Of a stretch of 64,000 bases of DNA, positions 8,128 to 22,055 are shown in pieces. Positions within the stretch are counted from its first letter, which is position 1. Each line of letters starts with the position of its first letter. Location of the stretch: assembly GCA_963832725.1 (NCBI GenBank), contig CAWHVG010000002.1, positions 620,001-684,000 of the forward strand, written 5' to 3'. The translations under genes were made by a program, and so were the position numbers. The stretch is from JAEZBP01 sp963832725. GTDB lineage: Bacteria > Myxococcota_A > Polyangia > Polyangiales > Sandaracinaceae. The notes under the pieces are model-generated. The model was not told the origin of the DNA. It saw only the letters and a program-made list of their open reading frames with translations, and did not search any database.

Positions 8128-10641
8128 TCAGTGGGTCAGGCGGATGCGAGTCAGCCAGTCGCGCGCCTCGAGCTGCTCGGCGGCCGTGCTGGCTTCGTCG
8201 TGGAGGATGCGGCGCCAGAGGTGGGTCGATTCGTCGACGGCGCCGGTGGCGAAGGTGGCGATCGCTTCCATGCGGCGCGCCTCGGTGCGAAGGCGCGCGG
8301 TGGACAGGCCTCGTGAGCGGGCCTCGCGGATGCGGGGTAGGGCGAGGTCGAAGCGGTTGCGGAAGCTGAGCTGGCGGGCTGCGAGGTAGGGTGCCAGGCC
8401 GTCGGTGCGGACGCGCTCGAGCGCGGAGACGTGCGCCATTGCCGTCACGGCATCGTTGGTGCGATCGCGGTGCGGGACCAAGAGGCCGCGGAGCGCTCGT
8501 TCGCCGCGGCCGCCCATTTCGATCGCGAGCTGGCGCACCTCGATCTGCCGCGCGTCCTGGTCGGTCATCGGCTCGCTCAGCAGCGACGCGTACAGCTCCG
8601 CTGCCCCAGCGTCCTCGCCGCGCAGCCAGCGGGCGTCCGCCAGCGCCTGTCGCGCCGAGAGGACGAGCGGCACCGCGGCGGAGGGCGGGCCGACGAGCGA
8701 AGCGAGCTCCGCCTCGGCGCGATCCGTGTTCCCGAGTCGGGCGAGAATGCCCACGAGGAGCGCGCGGGCGCTGGCTTGGCCGCCGTCGAGCTCCAGGATG
8801 GCGCCGCATTTCTGCCCGGCGGAGCGATCGTCGCCGGCGGCGAGGTCCGAGGAGAGCTCGCTGCGCAGGTTCGCGATGCGATGCGGGCAGATCTGACCGA
8901 AGATGCCCGGTCGGGAGAAACGAAGCTCCGCCAAGGCCCGCGCTTGTGGTGGCAGGTCGACTTCCTCGCGGAGATAGCGGTGCCAGTCGCGCTCCGCTTC
9001 GACCATCGGGCGGCCCAACGCGGCTTCGAAGCTGCCGGTCCGGTAGAGGCGCCGGACGGCGGCGCTCCCTTCGGTGTCCAGCATCCAGCGCACGAACGAG
9101 CCGCTGGCGGTGTAGGCGCGGCTGGCCGGCTGGAGCAGGAACGACAACCCGTCCACGTCGGCGAGGGAGGGCGCGAGGTCCAGATCGAGCATCGCGCGCG
9201 CCCACTGATGCGGGGTCAGCCCTTCCTGCGGCTCCCACGCGATCGCCACCGCCACGCCTTCGATCACGCCCGGAGACGGGAAGAAGCCCCCGAGGCCCCC
9301 CGAGATGCGGAAGGGGCCGCGGCCGACGGCGCCCACGACGACGTGCACGATCTCGTGGAAGAGCACGGGATGCGGCCAGGCGCCGGTCTGCAGGTAGACC
9401 TCGTTCCGCCACGGCTTCGCGATGTACGTGTTCGAGGCGCCCATCAGCGCGCGCTTCTCGTCCGCGTTGCGGAAGAAGAACGCGGTGATCGGCGCCGCGT
9501 GCCGTACGCCGAGGACCCGCTCGGCCTGCTCCACCCGCACGTCGCAGTCGCGGCCAATCCGGCGGGCGTCGCCCCGCGGCATCTCGCGCGGGAAGACGAC
9601 GACGCAGCGCTCGCTCTCGAGGCGTCCGCCGAGCGCTTCGGCGATCGACTCGGGCGTGCTGTGGTGGCCGAGCGCGGTCCCGTAGGCGATGCCGCCGAGC
9701 GCCGCCGCGAGGCAGAGTGCCGAGGCCAGCGCCAGCCGCCAGCGCCGGAAGAGCACGGCGACGCGCGGTCGCTGCGCTTCGGGATCCCAGATCGCTGCCA
9801 GGCCGGCCCACATGCCGAGGATCCACGCCAGGCTGAGGGCGCGGAAGGTCACGTATGCGAGCGTGACGGTGACGTCGGGGTCGTAGAGGGTGCCCGGGAA
9901 GTACCCGAAGAAGTGGCCGTACGCGAAGATCGCCGGTGTCGCGTAGAAGCGAGCCAGCGCCAGGCCGATCGCGGCGAAGGGCGCGAGCACGGCGAGGGTG
10001 GTCGCGACGCGCGGCTTTGGCACGATGGCGGCGATGCCGGCGCCCAGTGTGGCTGCGAGCACGACGCCGATGCCCGGCCCGAGCAGGAGGAAGGTCATCC
10101 CCTCGACCGGCGCGCACACCGGGACGCGCAAGGTGTTCAGGCCGAGCAAGATCGTCGGGACCGCCAGCACCGCGATCGCGCCGCCCACCGCGTCGGCGAT
10201 CACCTCGGCGGCCTCGGGCGCGCCGCCCTCCTTGCGGAGCCGGTCCACGACCCGCGCGCCGATCGCGCCGCAGAAGGGCGGCAGCACGATGCCGAGGACG
10301 AGCGCGCTCTCGACACCGGGGGTGCCGAGCAGGGGAGACAGACAGAGTCCCAGGCCCGTGAGCGCACCGACCACCAACGCGGCGATGGTGGAGCGCTGCC
10401 TCAGCGTGCGCCGCACTCGGCCCCCATCGAGTGAAGGGGCGAGCGCGAAAGGCGTAGCTCGCTGCTTGCCGCCGGGCATGGGCGGGCGCGGGTCGGGGCT
10501 CGGCGCGAAGAGGCTCGTCCGTTCGCGGTCCCACGGGCCGAACGCCCACGCCCCGCCGGCGGGATCACGCGAGCCGTGTTGCGGCGCCGCTCTCGGCTCT
10601 CGTGCTGCATCGCGCTCATCGTGGTGTCGGGGATCGAACAC
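8128..10641 (-). CDS. Polytopic membrane protein with zinc-metallopeptidase motif and helical-repeat tail
   Basis: Up to 837 residues. The N-terminal third holds about seven hydrophobic segments. A soluble domain then contains HEIVH followed about 27 residues later by EGVAVA, the HExxH...E arrangement of gluzincin metallopeptidases. The C-terminal third is Ala/Leu/Arg-rich and looks like TPR-type helical repeats. No named family is recognised. The start is uncertain: the GTG at 10641 gives the longest protein, while the ATG at 10479 lies closer to the first hydrophobic segment; neither has a clear ribosome site. It follows Lon on the same strand with a gap of about 50 bp, so the two may be co-transcribed. 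Whether it cleaves protein is not shown. Confidence 0.65.
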   Translation of the reverse strand: MFDPRHHDERDAAREPRAAPQHGSRDPAGGAWAFGPWDRERTSLFAPSPDPRPPMPGGKQRATPFALAPSLDGGRVRRTLRQRSTIAALVVGALTGLGLCLSPLLGTPGVESALVLGIVLPPFCGAIGARVVDRLRKEGGAPEAAEVIADAVGGAIAVLAVPTILLGLNTLRVPVCAPVEGMTFLLLGPGIGVVLAATLGAGIAAIVPKPRVATTLAVLAPFAAIGLALARFYATPAIFAYGHFFGYFPGTLYDPDVTVTLAYVTFRALSLAWILGMWAGLAAIWDPEAQRPRVAVLFRRWRLALASALCLAAALGGIAYGTALGHHSTPESIAEALGGRLESERCVVVFPREMPRGDARRIGRDCDVRVEQAERVLGVRHAAPITAFFFRNADEKRALMGASNTYIAKPWRNEVYLQTGAWPHPVLFHEIVHVVVGAVGRGPFRISGGLGGFFPSPGVIEGVAVAIAWEPQEGLTPHQWARAMLDLDLAPSLADVDGLSFLLQPASRAYTASGSFVRWMLDTEGSAAVRRLYRTGSFEAALGRPMVEAERDWHRYLREEVDLPPQARALAELRFSRPGIFGQICPHRIANLRSELSSDLAAGDDRSAGQKCGAILELDGGQASARALLVGILARLGNTDRAEAELASLVGPPSAAVPLVLSARQALADARWLRGEDAGAAELYASLLSEPMTDQDARQIEVRQLAIEMGGRGERALRGLLVPHRDRTNDAVTAMAHVSALERVRTDGLAPYLAARQLSFRNRFDLALPRIREARSRGLSTARLRTEARRMEAIATFATGAVDESTHLWRRILHDEASTAAEQLEARDWLTRIRLTH

Positions 10642-10689
10642 GCGAGCGCGCCGGGCGTTCCACCGCGCGCTCTGCGAACGATCTCGCGA

Positions 10690-13065
<2,376 letters not shown>

Positions 13066-13341
13066 TGCGCTGTAGTCTCGCGCGTCGCCTGCAATTCGCA
13101 AGATGGCGCGTACGTGCCCGGCGAATGTCACCGGATCGTGCGCCTGCCGCGGCCTTCACGAGCGGGGGCGGGATCCGAGGCGAGATATTCGCTCTGGGGC
13201 TTTTTCGTGGCGGGGCCAGAAAGCCTCTGATAAGAACTGGACGCTCGTCGACCGGTGTGCGACAAGTCTTACATCCGCGGCACATGTAGGTTGTGTGGTC
13301 GCGGAGGTCGGCACGGACGGTCTCGAAGCACGGAGGTACCG

Positions 13342-13542
13342 GTGGTCAGGATGCTCTCCATGACGACCCTTGCGATGGCGGGGCTCTCGATGACGGGCTG
13401 CAACGGCGCGTTCTGGGGCAACCTCCTCGTGCTCGGTATCACCTTCGGGATCTTCTTCAGCACGCTGGCGCTCGGCCGGACGAGCACGCCGACCCACTCG
13501 GCGGACGCCTCGCGATCCACGCCGACCTCGACTCGCCACTGA
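13342..13542 (+). CDS. Small predicted lipoprotein or membrane peptide
   Basis: 66 residues from a GTG with a GGAGGT Shine-Dalgarno 4 nt upstream; an ATG three codons in is the alternative. The N-terminus has a possible lipobox (LSMTGC), and a second hydrophobic segment (LLVLGITFGIFFSTLAL) follows. The tail is Ser/Thr-rich. It is divergent from Lon and 28 bp ahead of the next gene. Function unknown. Confidence 0.5.
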   Translation: MVRMLSMTTLAMAGLSMTGCNGAFWGNLLVLGITFGIFFSTLALGRTSTPTHSADASRSTPTSTRH

Positions 13543-13570
13543 TCCTCACGGGGTGTAGGGTCGCGGACCC

Positions 13571-14689
13571 ATGAGCAGCGCGCCGGACCGCCTCCGCCCT
13601 CTCGACGAGCTCAGCCTCGCGGATCTCGAGTCGATCCGCCTGGTCATGCGCGGCGGCTCGGTCATCGACTGGCACCGCCTGAACTTCGTCGAGCCGCGGG
13701 AGGTGCTGGAGTTCCTCGGCGCGCACGAGATCGACGTCGCGCAGCCGGCGCACAGCGCTCGGTTGGAGGCGATCAAGAACTCCGCGATCAGCTACCTGCG
13801 CCGCAACTTCGACTTCCCGATCCCGAAGGCGGTCGCGCAGAAGGACGTGCCCGAGCTCCTGATGCTGGCGTCCGGCAAGGGCCACCGGCAGCTCTGCGCC
13901 TGCACGATCTTGAAGGTGATGCACATCATCCATCACCTCGAGGCGCGCGAGCTGCTCTTCATGCTGCCGATCTCCGACCAGGAGCTCTTCCACCTGGTCG
14001 AGCAGAAGGTCTACCGGGTGATCGGCGGCATGCTGGCGCGCGGCTTCCCCATCCTCGAGTTCATCGGCGGGCGGAAGAACAAGGACTCGCTCTACACGAA
14101 GCTGCTCAGCAAGCCCGAGACGCATGCGGCGCAGATCTACGACAAGCTGCGCTTTCGCATCGTCACCCGCGCGCCCGAGGACATCTTTCCGACGCTGAAC
14201 TACCTGATGCGGCACGTCTTCCCCTTCAACTACGTGGTGCCGCGGGAGTCGACGAACACGCTCTTCCCCTTCCGCCGCTACTGCGAGTCGCAGGAGCACC
14301 TGTCCACGTTGCTGCCGCAGCTCCAGCTCGCGCCGGATTTCGAGGAAGACACCAACGGGCCGCGGATCGACAACCAGTTCACCGCGCCGACCTATCGGGT
14401 CGTCCACTTCGTCGTCGACATGCCGGTGCGGGTTCCGCAGGAAGTCATGGACCAGGCGCCGCCGGCGGCGTGGGCGCTCGGTCAGGTGATCTTCGGCCAG
14501 ACCGAGTTCCAGATCATCGACCGCGAGACCGAGCAGGCCAACGAGATGGGCGACGCCAGCCACGACGCCTACAAACGGCGGCAGCAGCAGGCGGTGGCGA
14601 GGCGACTGAAGGTCGGGCTCGAGCCGGAGCGCAAGGAACCGCCTCGCAAGAGCCGCCCGCCGCGCCGGCGCAAGAAAACCAAGCCCTGA
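13571..14689 (+). CDS. TIGR04552-like conserved deltaproteobacterial protein
   Basis: 372 residues, cytoplasmic, no signal peptide. The overall look (opening 'LSLADLESIRLVMRGGSVID') fits the uncharacterised TIGR04552 family of Myxococcota and relatives, recognised from memory. The middle segment YDKLRFRIVTRAPEDIFPTL resembles the core strand of RelA/SpoT-type nucleotidyltransferases (D-x-x-x-x-R), and the following part fits that fold loosely. The C-terminus is a very basic tail of about 30 residues rich in Lys/Arg/Pro. A role in nucleotide signalling is inference only. Confidence 0.65.
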   Translation: MSSAPDRLRPLDELSLADLESIRLVMRGGSVIDWHRLNFVEPREVLEFLGAHEIDVAQPAHSARLEAIKNSAISYLRRNFDFPIPKAVAQKDVPELLMLASGKGHRQLCACTILKVMHIIHHLEARELLFMLPISDQELFHLVEQKVYRVIGGMLARGFPILEFIGGRKNKDSLYTKLLSKPETHAAQIYDKLRFRIVTRAPEDIFPTLNYLMRHVFPFNYVVPRESTNTLFPFRRYCESQEHLSTLLPQLQLAPDFEEDTNGPRIDNQFTAPTYRVVHFVVDMPVRVPQEVMDQAPPAAWALGQVIFGQTEFQIIDRETEQANEMGDASHDAYKRRQQQAVARRLKVGLEPERKEPPRKSRPPRRRKKTKP

Positions 14690-15305
14690 CGGCGCGCTGC
14701 CTCGACATCCCGCGCACATCGAGCGTAAACGGAGGGCAGAGCCCTCGCCGGACCGCCTTCACGCATCCGGCCCACGGCGCACGACCGCGCTCGCGATCAA
14801 GACCACGGCCCACGGCGCATGATCGCGCCGATCCAGACCCCGATCACGCAGCCGGCCCACGGTCGACCGACCGCGCTCGCGAGCCCACGGCCGGCCCACG
14901 GCGCATGATCGCGCCCCGCGATCCAGACCACGATCACGCATCCGCCCTACTGTCGAGCGACCCGACCTACGATCACCTGGGCCCGCAGCGCGTGGGCCGC
15001 CGCAAGTCGCGCCCGTCGCCTCCGCGTCGTGCCGAAATCCCGCAGTTTGGATTTCGGTGCGTCGCGGTAGCCAACGAGAGCCGCGTGCCGCTGCGGCCCC
15101 CGCGCACCGAGCCCTCTTTCACCCAGAAGAAGCCGACGGAGACCGCATCCCAAGGCCCGTCGGGGGATCCGCTCGAGCGAATCGCGAGCGTAGCGAGCGC
15201 GGCGCGAGAGCGGATCCGGGGCGGGCCGCGGTCATGAGGCAGCGTCTCAGTCCGCGTGCCGCGGGCCGTCGCGACGGGAAGTCTCAGCCGTCGGCGACCC
15301 GAGCG
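14690..15305. other. Intergenic region between convergent genes
   Basis: About 615 bp without a credible gene. Its left half holds degenerate tandem repeats, annotated separately. The right half (14950-15300) shows nothing recognisable. Confidence 0.6.
14761..14945. repeat. Degenerate tandem repeat with GGCCCACGG core
   Basis: Four copies of a block built on GGCCCACGG(C/T), each followed by a GATCGCG- or GACCGCGC-like segment and an 'atccagacc(a/c)cgatcacgca' stretch, spaced about 45-50 bp apart. The outer two copies of the last stretch are nearly identical. It lies between convergent genes and looks like a decaying minisatellite. Confidence 0.6.
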
Positions 15306-17721
<2,416 letters not shown>

Positions 17722-17946
17722 CAACGACCTCCGAAGGAGATGGTGCCCGAACTCTGCGCACCAATCAACGCGTTCTGCTTCTCTTCACGATTTTGGTGCG
17801 AATGACACCGACCAGGACACACCTGCGCCCATGACCAGTCGGGGTTGATGGGCCATGGTCCGTAGACCTCACGCGTGGGGTCGATGCGCATCGTGGGGAT
17901 CAGAGTCCTTACTCAGAGGAGCGTTCGATCGTGGATCCCAAAACGA

Positions 17947-17976
17947 GGAAGGGACCGGCCGAAGCCAGTCCCTTCC
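17947..17976 (-). terminator. Rho-independent terminator of the lipoprotein gene
   Basis: A perfect 9-bp stem, GGAAGGGAC / GTCCCTTCC, with a 12-nt loop lies about 30 bp after the stop at 18005. Reading leftward, the stem is followed by CGTTTTGGG, giving a short U-tract on the minus-strand transcript. Confidence 0.75.
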
Positions 17977-18004
17977 GGTCTTGCTCGCACTCAGGGTGCG
18001 ACGA

Positions 18005-19114
18005 TCACATGGGGTTGCGCATCGCCGTGGTCGCTCCGAAGAGGATGCCGACCGAGAGCGAGTCGCAGGTCGCCGGGTCGTCAGCCGTCGGGTTGATGTC
18101 CGCGATCCCGTCTGCGTAGCTGTGAACCAAGGAGGAGTAGCTCATGTCGATCATGCCTGCGGCCATGGCGAGGTCATCGACCTTGAGGACGCCACCGATG
18201 TTGCCCTCGGTGAGGCCATCGGCCGCGATGTTGAAGCGAACCTCGGGGTTCCGGACCATGAGCTCGATGGTCTGGCCGCTCGCGGTGATCGAGAGGCTGA
18301 GGCCGGGGGTCACGGCGCGGAGCCGGCCGGCGAAGATGTCACCCGGCACCGGGTCGCCCAGGTTCTGGATCGTGCCGAAGGTCTGGTCGGCGGCGAGGAG
18401 GCCGTCGCTGCCGATCATCGGTGCCGGCTGGCAGGCGGTGCCGTGGCAGGTCTCGCCCGCGGTGGTGCAGTCCGTGTCCGTCGTGCAGGCGTCGCCGCTG
18501 CCGCCGGTCACGCTGCCGCGGAAGAGCTGGATCTGGACCGCCGAGTCGTAGGTCAGGCTGTCGATGCCGGTCACCTCGATCATGAGGAGGACCGAGCCGG
18601 AGGCGATCTGCATCGCCAGGGTGTCGTCGAGGTTGCCAGCGATCGCGCTGAGTGCGCTGACGAGACCCTGGAGCGCGTTGTCGACGCCGACCTGATTGGG
18701 ATCCGTGCCCGACGTGAAATCCGGCTGAATCTCCTCGCAGGTGGCGTCCGGCGCGTCGGAGCCCATGCCGCTGTCGAGCCCGTCGAGGTTGAACCCGGCG
18801 GCCACGCCGTCCGAGGTCGCCTCGGGGATGGACAGCGTGTTCACGACGAAGGTCATCGTCGCGTTCGACATGTCCATCGGCTCCGGGTGCACACGCTGGG
18901 CGGCGGTCAGCGCCGGCACTGTCGTGTGGCAGGGCGGCGTGTCGTCGCCCGGCGCGCAGTGCATGTCGCGCGCTGGGAACAACGCCGAACCCGGCGGCAC
19001 GGTCACGCCACCGTCGTCGCCGCCGCCAGCGTCGCTGCCGCCGCCACCGTTGTCACATCCGTAGAGAGCGAGCATGACGCCCGCCATAGTCAAAGCCAAC
19101 TTCCGACAGTCCAT
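18005..19114 (-). CDS. Predicted outer-membrane lipoprotein, function unknown
   Basis: 369 residues. Signal peptide with lipobox (MLALYGC), then a Gly/Asp-rich spacer. The mature part is mostly beta-type sequence with several Cys, including a Cys-rich stretch CTTDTDCTTAGETCHGTACQ of the myxobacterial Cys-rich type. The start ATG has a strong AGGAGG site. No enzymatic motif was seen. It is monocistronic with its own terminator. Confidence 0.75.
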   Translation of the reverse strand: MDCRKLALTMAGVMLALYGCDNGGGGSDAGGGDDGGVTVPPGSALFPARDMHCAPGDDTPPCHTTVPALTAAQRVHPEPMDMSNATMTFVVNTLSIPEATSDGVAAGFNLDGLDSGMGSDAPDATCEEIQPDFTSGTDPNQVGVDNALQGLVSALSAIAGNLDDTLAMQIASGSVLLMIEVTGIDSLTYDSAVQIQLFRGSVTGGSGDACTTDTDCTTAGETCHGTACQPAPMIGSDGLLAADQTFGTIQNLGDPVPGDIFAGRLRAVTPGLSLSITASGQTIELMVRNPEVRFNIAADGLTEGNIGGVLKVDDLAMAAGMIDMSYSSLVHSYADGIADINPTADDPATCDSLSVGILFGATTAMRNPM

Positions 19115-19298
19115 CCCGTCCTCCTGCTCGTTCGAGCGAACCGGGGCTCTTCCCGCCACCGGGCGACGTCTTGTACCACGTCGCGAAGAGCCCCATCAAG
19201 GATCCTGACCGCTCCCATCATACTCCCCGGGTCGAGCCGGGGCCTCCCGCGAGAGGCCGACGGCCACGCTTGAAGACCATGGGGGCTTGGGTTAAGCC

Positions 19299-20482
19299 GT
19301 GCCGATCGTGATCCGGAGACGCCCCGTTCCCATCACCGCGTGGTCGCTCGTCAACGCCCTCGGGCGCTCGACGGCAGAGGTCCTCGCCGGCCTCGACGCG
19401 GGGCGGAGCGGGCTCGGTCCCTCGCCGCTGCCGGTGACCATGGAGACGGTGGTCGGGGCCGTGCCCGGTGAGCTTCCTCCGCTCGACGCCGGGCTGGCGA
19501 GCTACGACACGCGGCTGGCGCGCATCGGGATGATGGCGTTCGCCGAGGTGCGCGAGGCCGTCGACAGAGCCGTCGCGCGCTGGGGTACGAGCCGGGTCGC
19601 CATCGTGCTCGGCACCAGCACGGGCGGGCTGGAGCAGACGGAGCAGGCCTTCTTCGCCTGGCTCGAGACGGGCAGCATCCCGGCCAGCTTCGACTACCAC
19701 CGCCAGCACAACTTCGCGGCCTTCGGAATCTGCTGGCCGAGGTCGCCGGCGTTCGCGGGCCCTCCTACGTGGTGTCGACGGCGTGCTCGTCGAGCGGGAA
19801 GGTCGCCGCCTCGGCGATGCGGCTGATGGAGGCGGGGGTCGCGGACGCGGTGCTGGTCGGCGGCATCGACAGCCTCACCCGGATGACGCTCCAGGGCTTC
19901 CACAGCCTGGGGATCCTCTCGTCGACGCCCTGCCGGCCTTTCGGCGCCGAGCGGGACGGCATCAACATCGGCGAGGGCGCCGCCTTCCTGCTGATGGAGC
20001 GAGAGGGTGACTCGGAGGTCGCGGTTCTCGGGGTGGGCGAGTCGGCCGACGCCTACCGGATGAGCTCGCCGGAGCCGACGGGGCGCGGCGCGCGCGAGGC
20101 GATGGAGCGCGCGCTGGCGCAGGCCGGCCTCGAGCCGACGGATATCGACCACATCAACGCGCACGGGACGGCCACGAAGCTCAACGACGAGGCCGAGGCC
20201 CGCGCGATCGAGGCGCTCTTCGGCGATCGCGTGCCGGTGAGCTCGACCAAGGGCTACACCGGGCATCTGCTCGGCGGGGCCGGCGGTACGGAGGCGGTCT
20301 TCGCCGTACACGCCATCCTCTCCGGACGCCTCCCGGCGACGCTCGGCTGCGATCCGCTCGACCCCGAGGTCCGGATCCGCGTGCAGCGGGATGCTGCCGA
20401 GGCGCGGGTTCGGCGGGTGCTCAGCAACTCCTTCGCGTTCGGCGGGAGCAACGTGAGCGTGTTGATCGGAGCGCGCGGATGA
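19299..20482 (+). CDS. Beta-ketoacyl-ACP synthase (aryl polyene type, frameshifted)
   Basis: FabF-like condensing enzyme, about 394 codons once corrected. The N-terminal half (VPITAWSLVNALGRSTAEV) ends at about 19720; the +1 frame then continues through the active-site Cys (VSTACSSSG, codon 19784-19786), the first His (INAHGTA) and the Lys/second His segment (STKGYTGHLLGGAGG). All three catalytic residues are present, so the enzyme is probably active. The span is two bases over a multiple of three, as expected for one missing base. The start is taken as GTG 19299. The stop overlaps the next start (ATGA). It probably pairs with the Cys-lacking homologue that follows as a KS-CLF heterodimer, the arrangement known for aryl polyene synthases. 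Confidence 0.85.
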
Positions 20483-21262
20483 AGCCTCTCTACGTGACGG
20501 GGCTCGGGCTCTGGTCGCCGGGGTTCGCCGACGTGAGCGCGTGGCGGGAGGGCCGGCCGGACCCGGAGGTGGTGAAGCCGCGCTGCGCCATCGTCGACGG
20601 GAGGCTCAAGCGCGGCTCGAGCCGCTTCGCCAACATGCTGGGCGAGGTGGTGGAGCAAGCCGCGAAGGAAGCCGATCTCGATCTGGCGACCGTGCCGACC
20701 GTCTACGGCTCGAGCCTGGGCGAGATCGAGACGATGGTGACGCTGCTCCGCATGCTCTACGAAGAGGAGGGCAAGCTCAGCCCGAACCGCTTCAAGAACA
20801 GCGTGCACAACGCCGCCAGCGGGCTGGTCTCCATCGGCACCGCGAACACGAGCTTCTCGGCGGCCATCGCGGGCGGTGAGCGCTCGTTCGAGGTGTCGCT
20901 GCTCGAAGCGTGGGCGTACCTGGACGTCGAGGGAGGCTCGCTGATCCTCGCCGTGGCCGACGATCGGCCGCCGGAGCCGCTCGACCGCTTCGGCCGACAC
21001 GACGCGCTGGCGATCGGGGTGGCGCTCTCGGTCGACGCGCCGGCCGTGTCGTCCACGTCGGTGCCGCGGGCGCGCCTGAGCGATTCTGCGGGCGGCGAAG
21101 GAGCCGCTCGACGCCGCGGCGATGCCGGAGGAGCTGGGCCGGAACTGCGCCGCGGCGGGGCTCGCCCTGGTGGACGCGCTCCTGGCCCAGCGGGCGGGGC
21201 CGGTCTCGTTCGCGCTGCCCGGGCGGGCCGGGATGTGCGCAGAGCTGGCGTTCGAGCCCTGA
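20479..21262 (+). CDS. Ketosynthase-like chain-length factor of the polyene cluster (frameshifted)
   Basis: About 260 residues, half the size of a normal ketosynthase. It matches the Ketoacyl-synt_2 type, with the segment NSVHNAASGLVSIGTA where an active KS would carry its Cys; no nucleophilic Cys is present. Frame 1 runs to about 21085; the C-terminus continues in another frame to TGA at 21262 (ending MCAELAFEP). Uncorrected, the frame reads on into FabG as a false fusion. Such proteins act as non-catalytic partners that set chain length in aryl polyene systems. It overlaps the preceding KS by 4 bp. Confidence 0.8.
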
Positions 21263-21288
21263 CAGTCGCGCGGGAGCCGGAGCGAACG

Positions 21289-22014
21289 ATGAAGGAAACA
21301 CGCGCGCTGATCACGGGAGCGAGCCGGGGCATCGGGGCCGCCATCGCGCGGGCGCTCGCCGCCGCCGGTCACCCGGTGATCGTGAATTACCAGCGGCGCG
21401 AGGACGCCGCGCTGGCGGTGAAAGAGGCCATCGAGCGCGAGGGCGGCGAGGCGGAGCTGGCGCGCTTCGACGTGACCGATCCCGACGCGACGAACGAGGC
21501 GCTGAGCCGGCTCATGGAGGACTCACGGCCGATCGGCGTGGTGGTGAACAACGCGGGGCTGGCCCGGGACACGAACTTCCCGAGCATGACCCTCGAGGAC
21601 TGGCGCGTGGTCACCCGGACGACGCTGGACGGCTTCTACAACGTGACCCAGCCGCTGGTGATGCCGATGGTGCGCCGCCGCTGGGGGCGGATTGTCAACA
21701 TCGCCAGCGTCAGCGGCGTGATCGGAAACCGCGGGCAGGTGAACTACTCCGCGGCCAAGGCCGGGCTGATCGGCGCCACCAAGGCGCTCTCGCTCGAGCT
21801 GGCCAAGCGGAAGATCACGGTGAACGCCGTGGCGCCCGGGCCCGTCGAGACGGACATGCTCGAGGACGCGCCCATGGAGCACATCCTCAAGGCCGTGCCG
21901 ATGCGCCGGGTCGGGACGCCCGACGAGGTGGCGGCGGTGGTGGCCTTCCTCGTCAGCGACGCGGCCGCCTACATCACCGGGCAGGTGATCGGCGTCAACG
22001 GGGGGCTCGCCTAG
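21289..22014 (+). CDS. 3-oxoacyl-ACP reductase, FabG-like
   Basis: 241 residues, a classical short-chain dehydrogenase: NADPH loop TGASRGIG near the N-terminus, NNAG motif, catalytic Ser in NIASVSG, then YSAAKAG (Tyr-x-x-x-Lys) and the C-terminal GQVIGVNGG. It would reduce the 3-keto group after each condensation in the polyene cycle. The ATG at 21289 is 26 bp after the chain-length-factor stop. It is flanked by the two ketosynthases. Confidence 0.93.
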   Translation: MKETRALITGASRGIGAAIARALAAAGHPVIVNYQRREDAALAVKEAIEREGGEAELARFDVTDPDATNEALSRLMEDSRPIGVVVNNAGLARDTNFPSMTLEDWRVVTRTTLDGFYNVTQPLVMPMVRRRWGRIVNIASVSGVIGNRGQVNYSAAKAGLIGATKALSLELAKRKITVNAVAPGPVETDMLEDAPMEHILKAVPMRRVGTPDEVAAVVAFLVSDAAAYITGQVIGVNGGLA

Positions 22015-22055
22015 GTGGTGGTTCCCTCGAGCGACCTTCGACCGGCGAGGACGAC

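Noticed and set aside
6953..10549. A minus-strand open frame of about 1,200 codons
   Set aside because: It is Arg-rich, has no family signature and overlaps two better-supported genes; long shadow frames are expected in DNA this GC-rich.
20479..22014. Fusion of a ketosynthase-like protein with FabG
   Set aside because: The middle of the fused frame is Arg/Gly-rich; the chain-length-factor C-terminus is readable in another frame ending at 21262, and FabG has its own ATG at 21289. A frameshift creates the false fusion.
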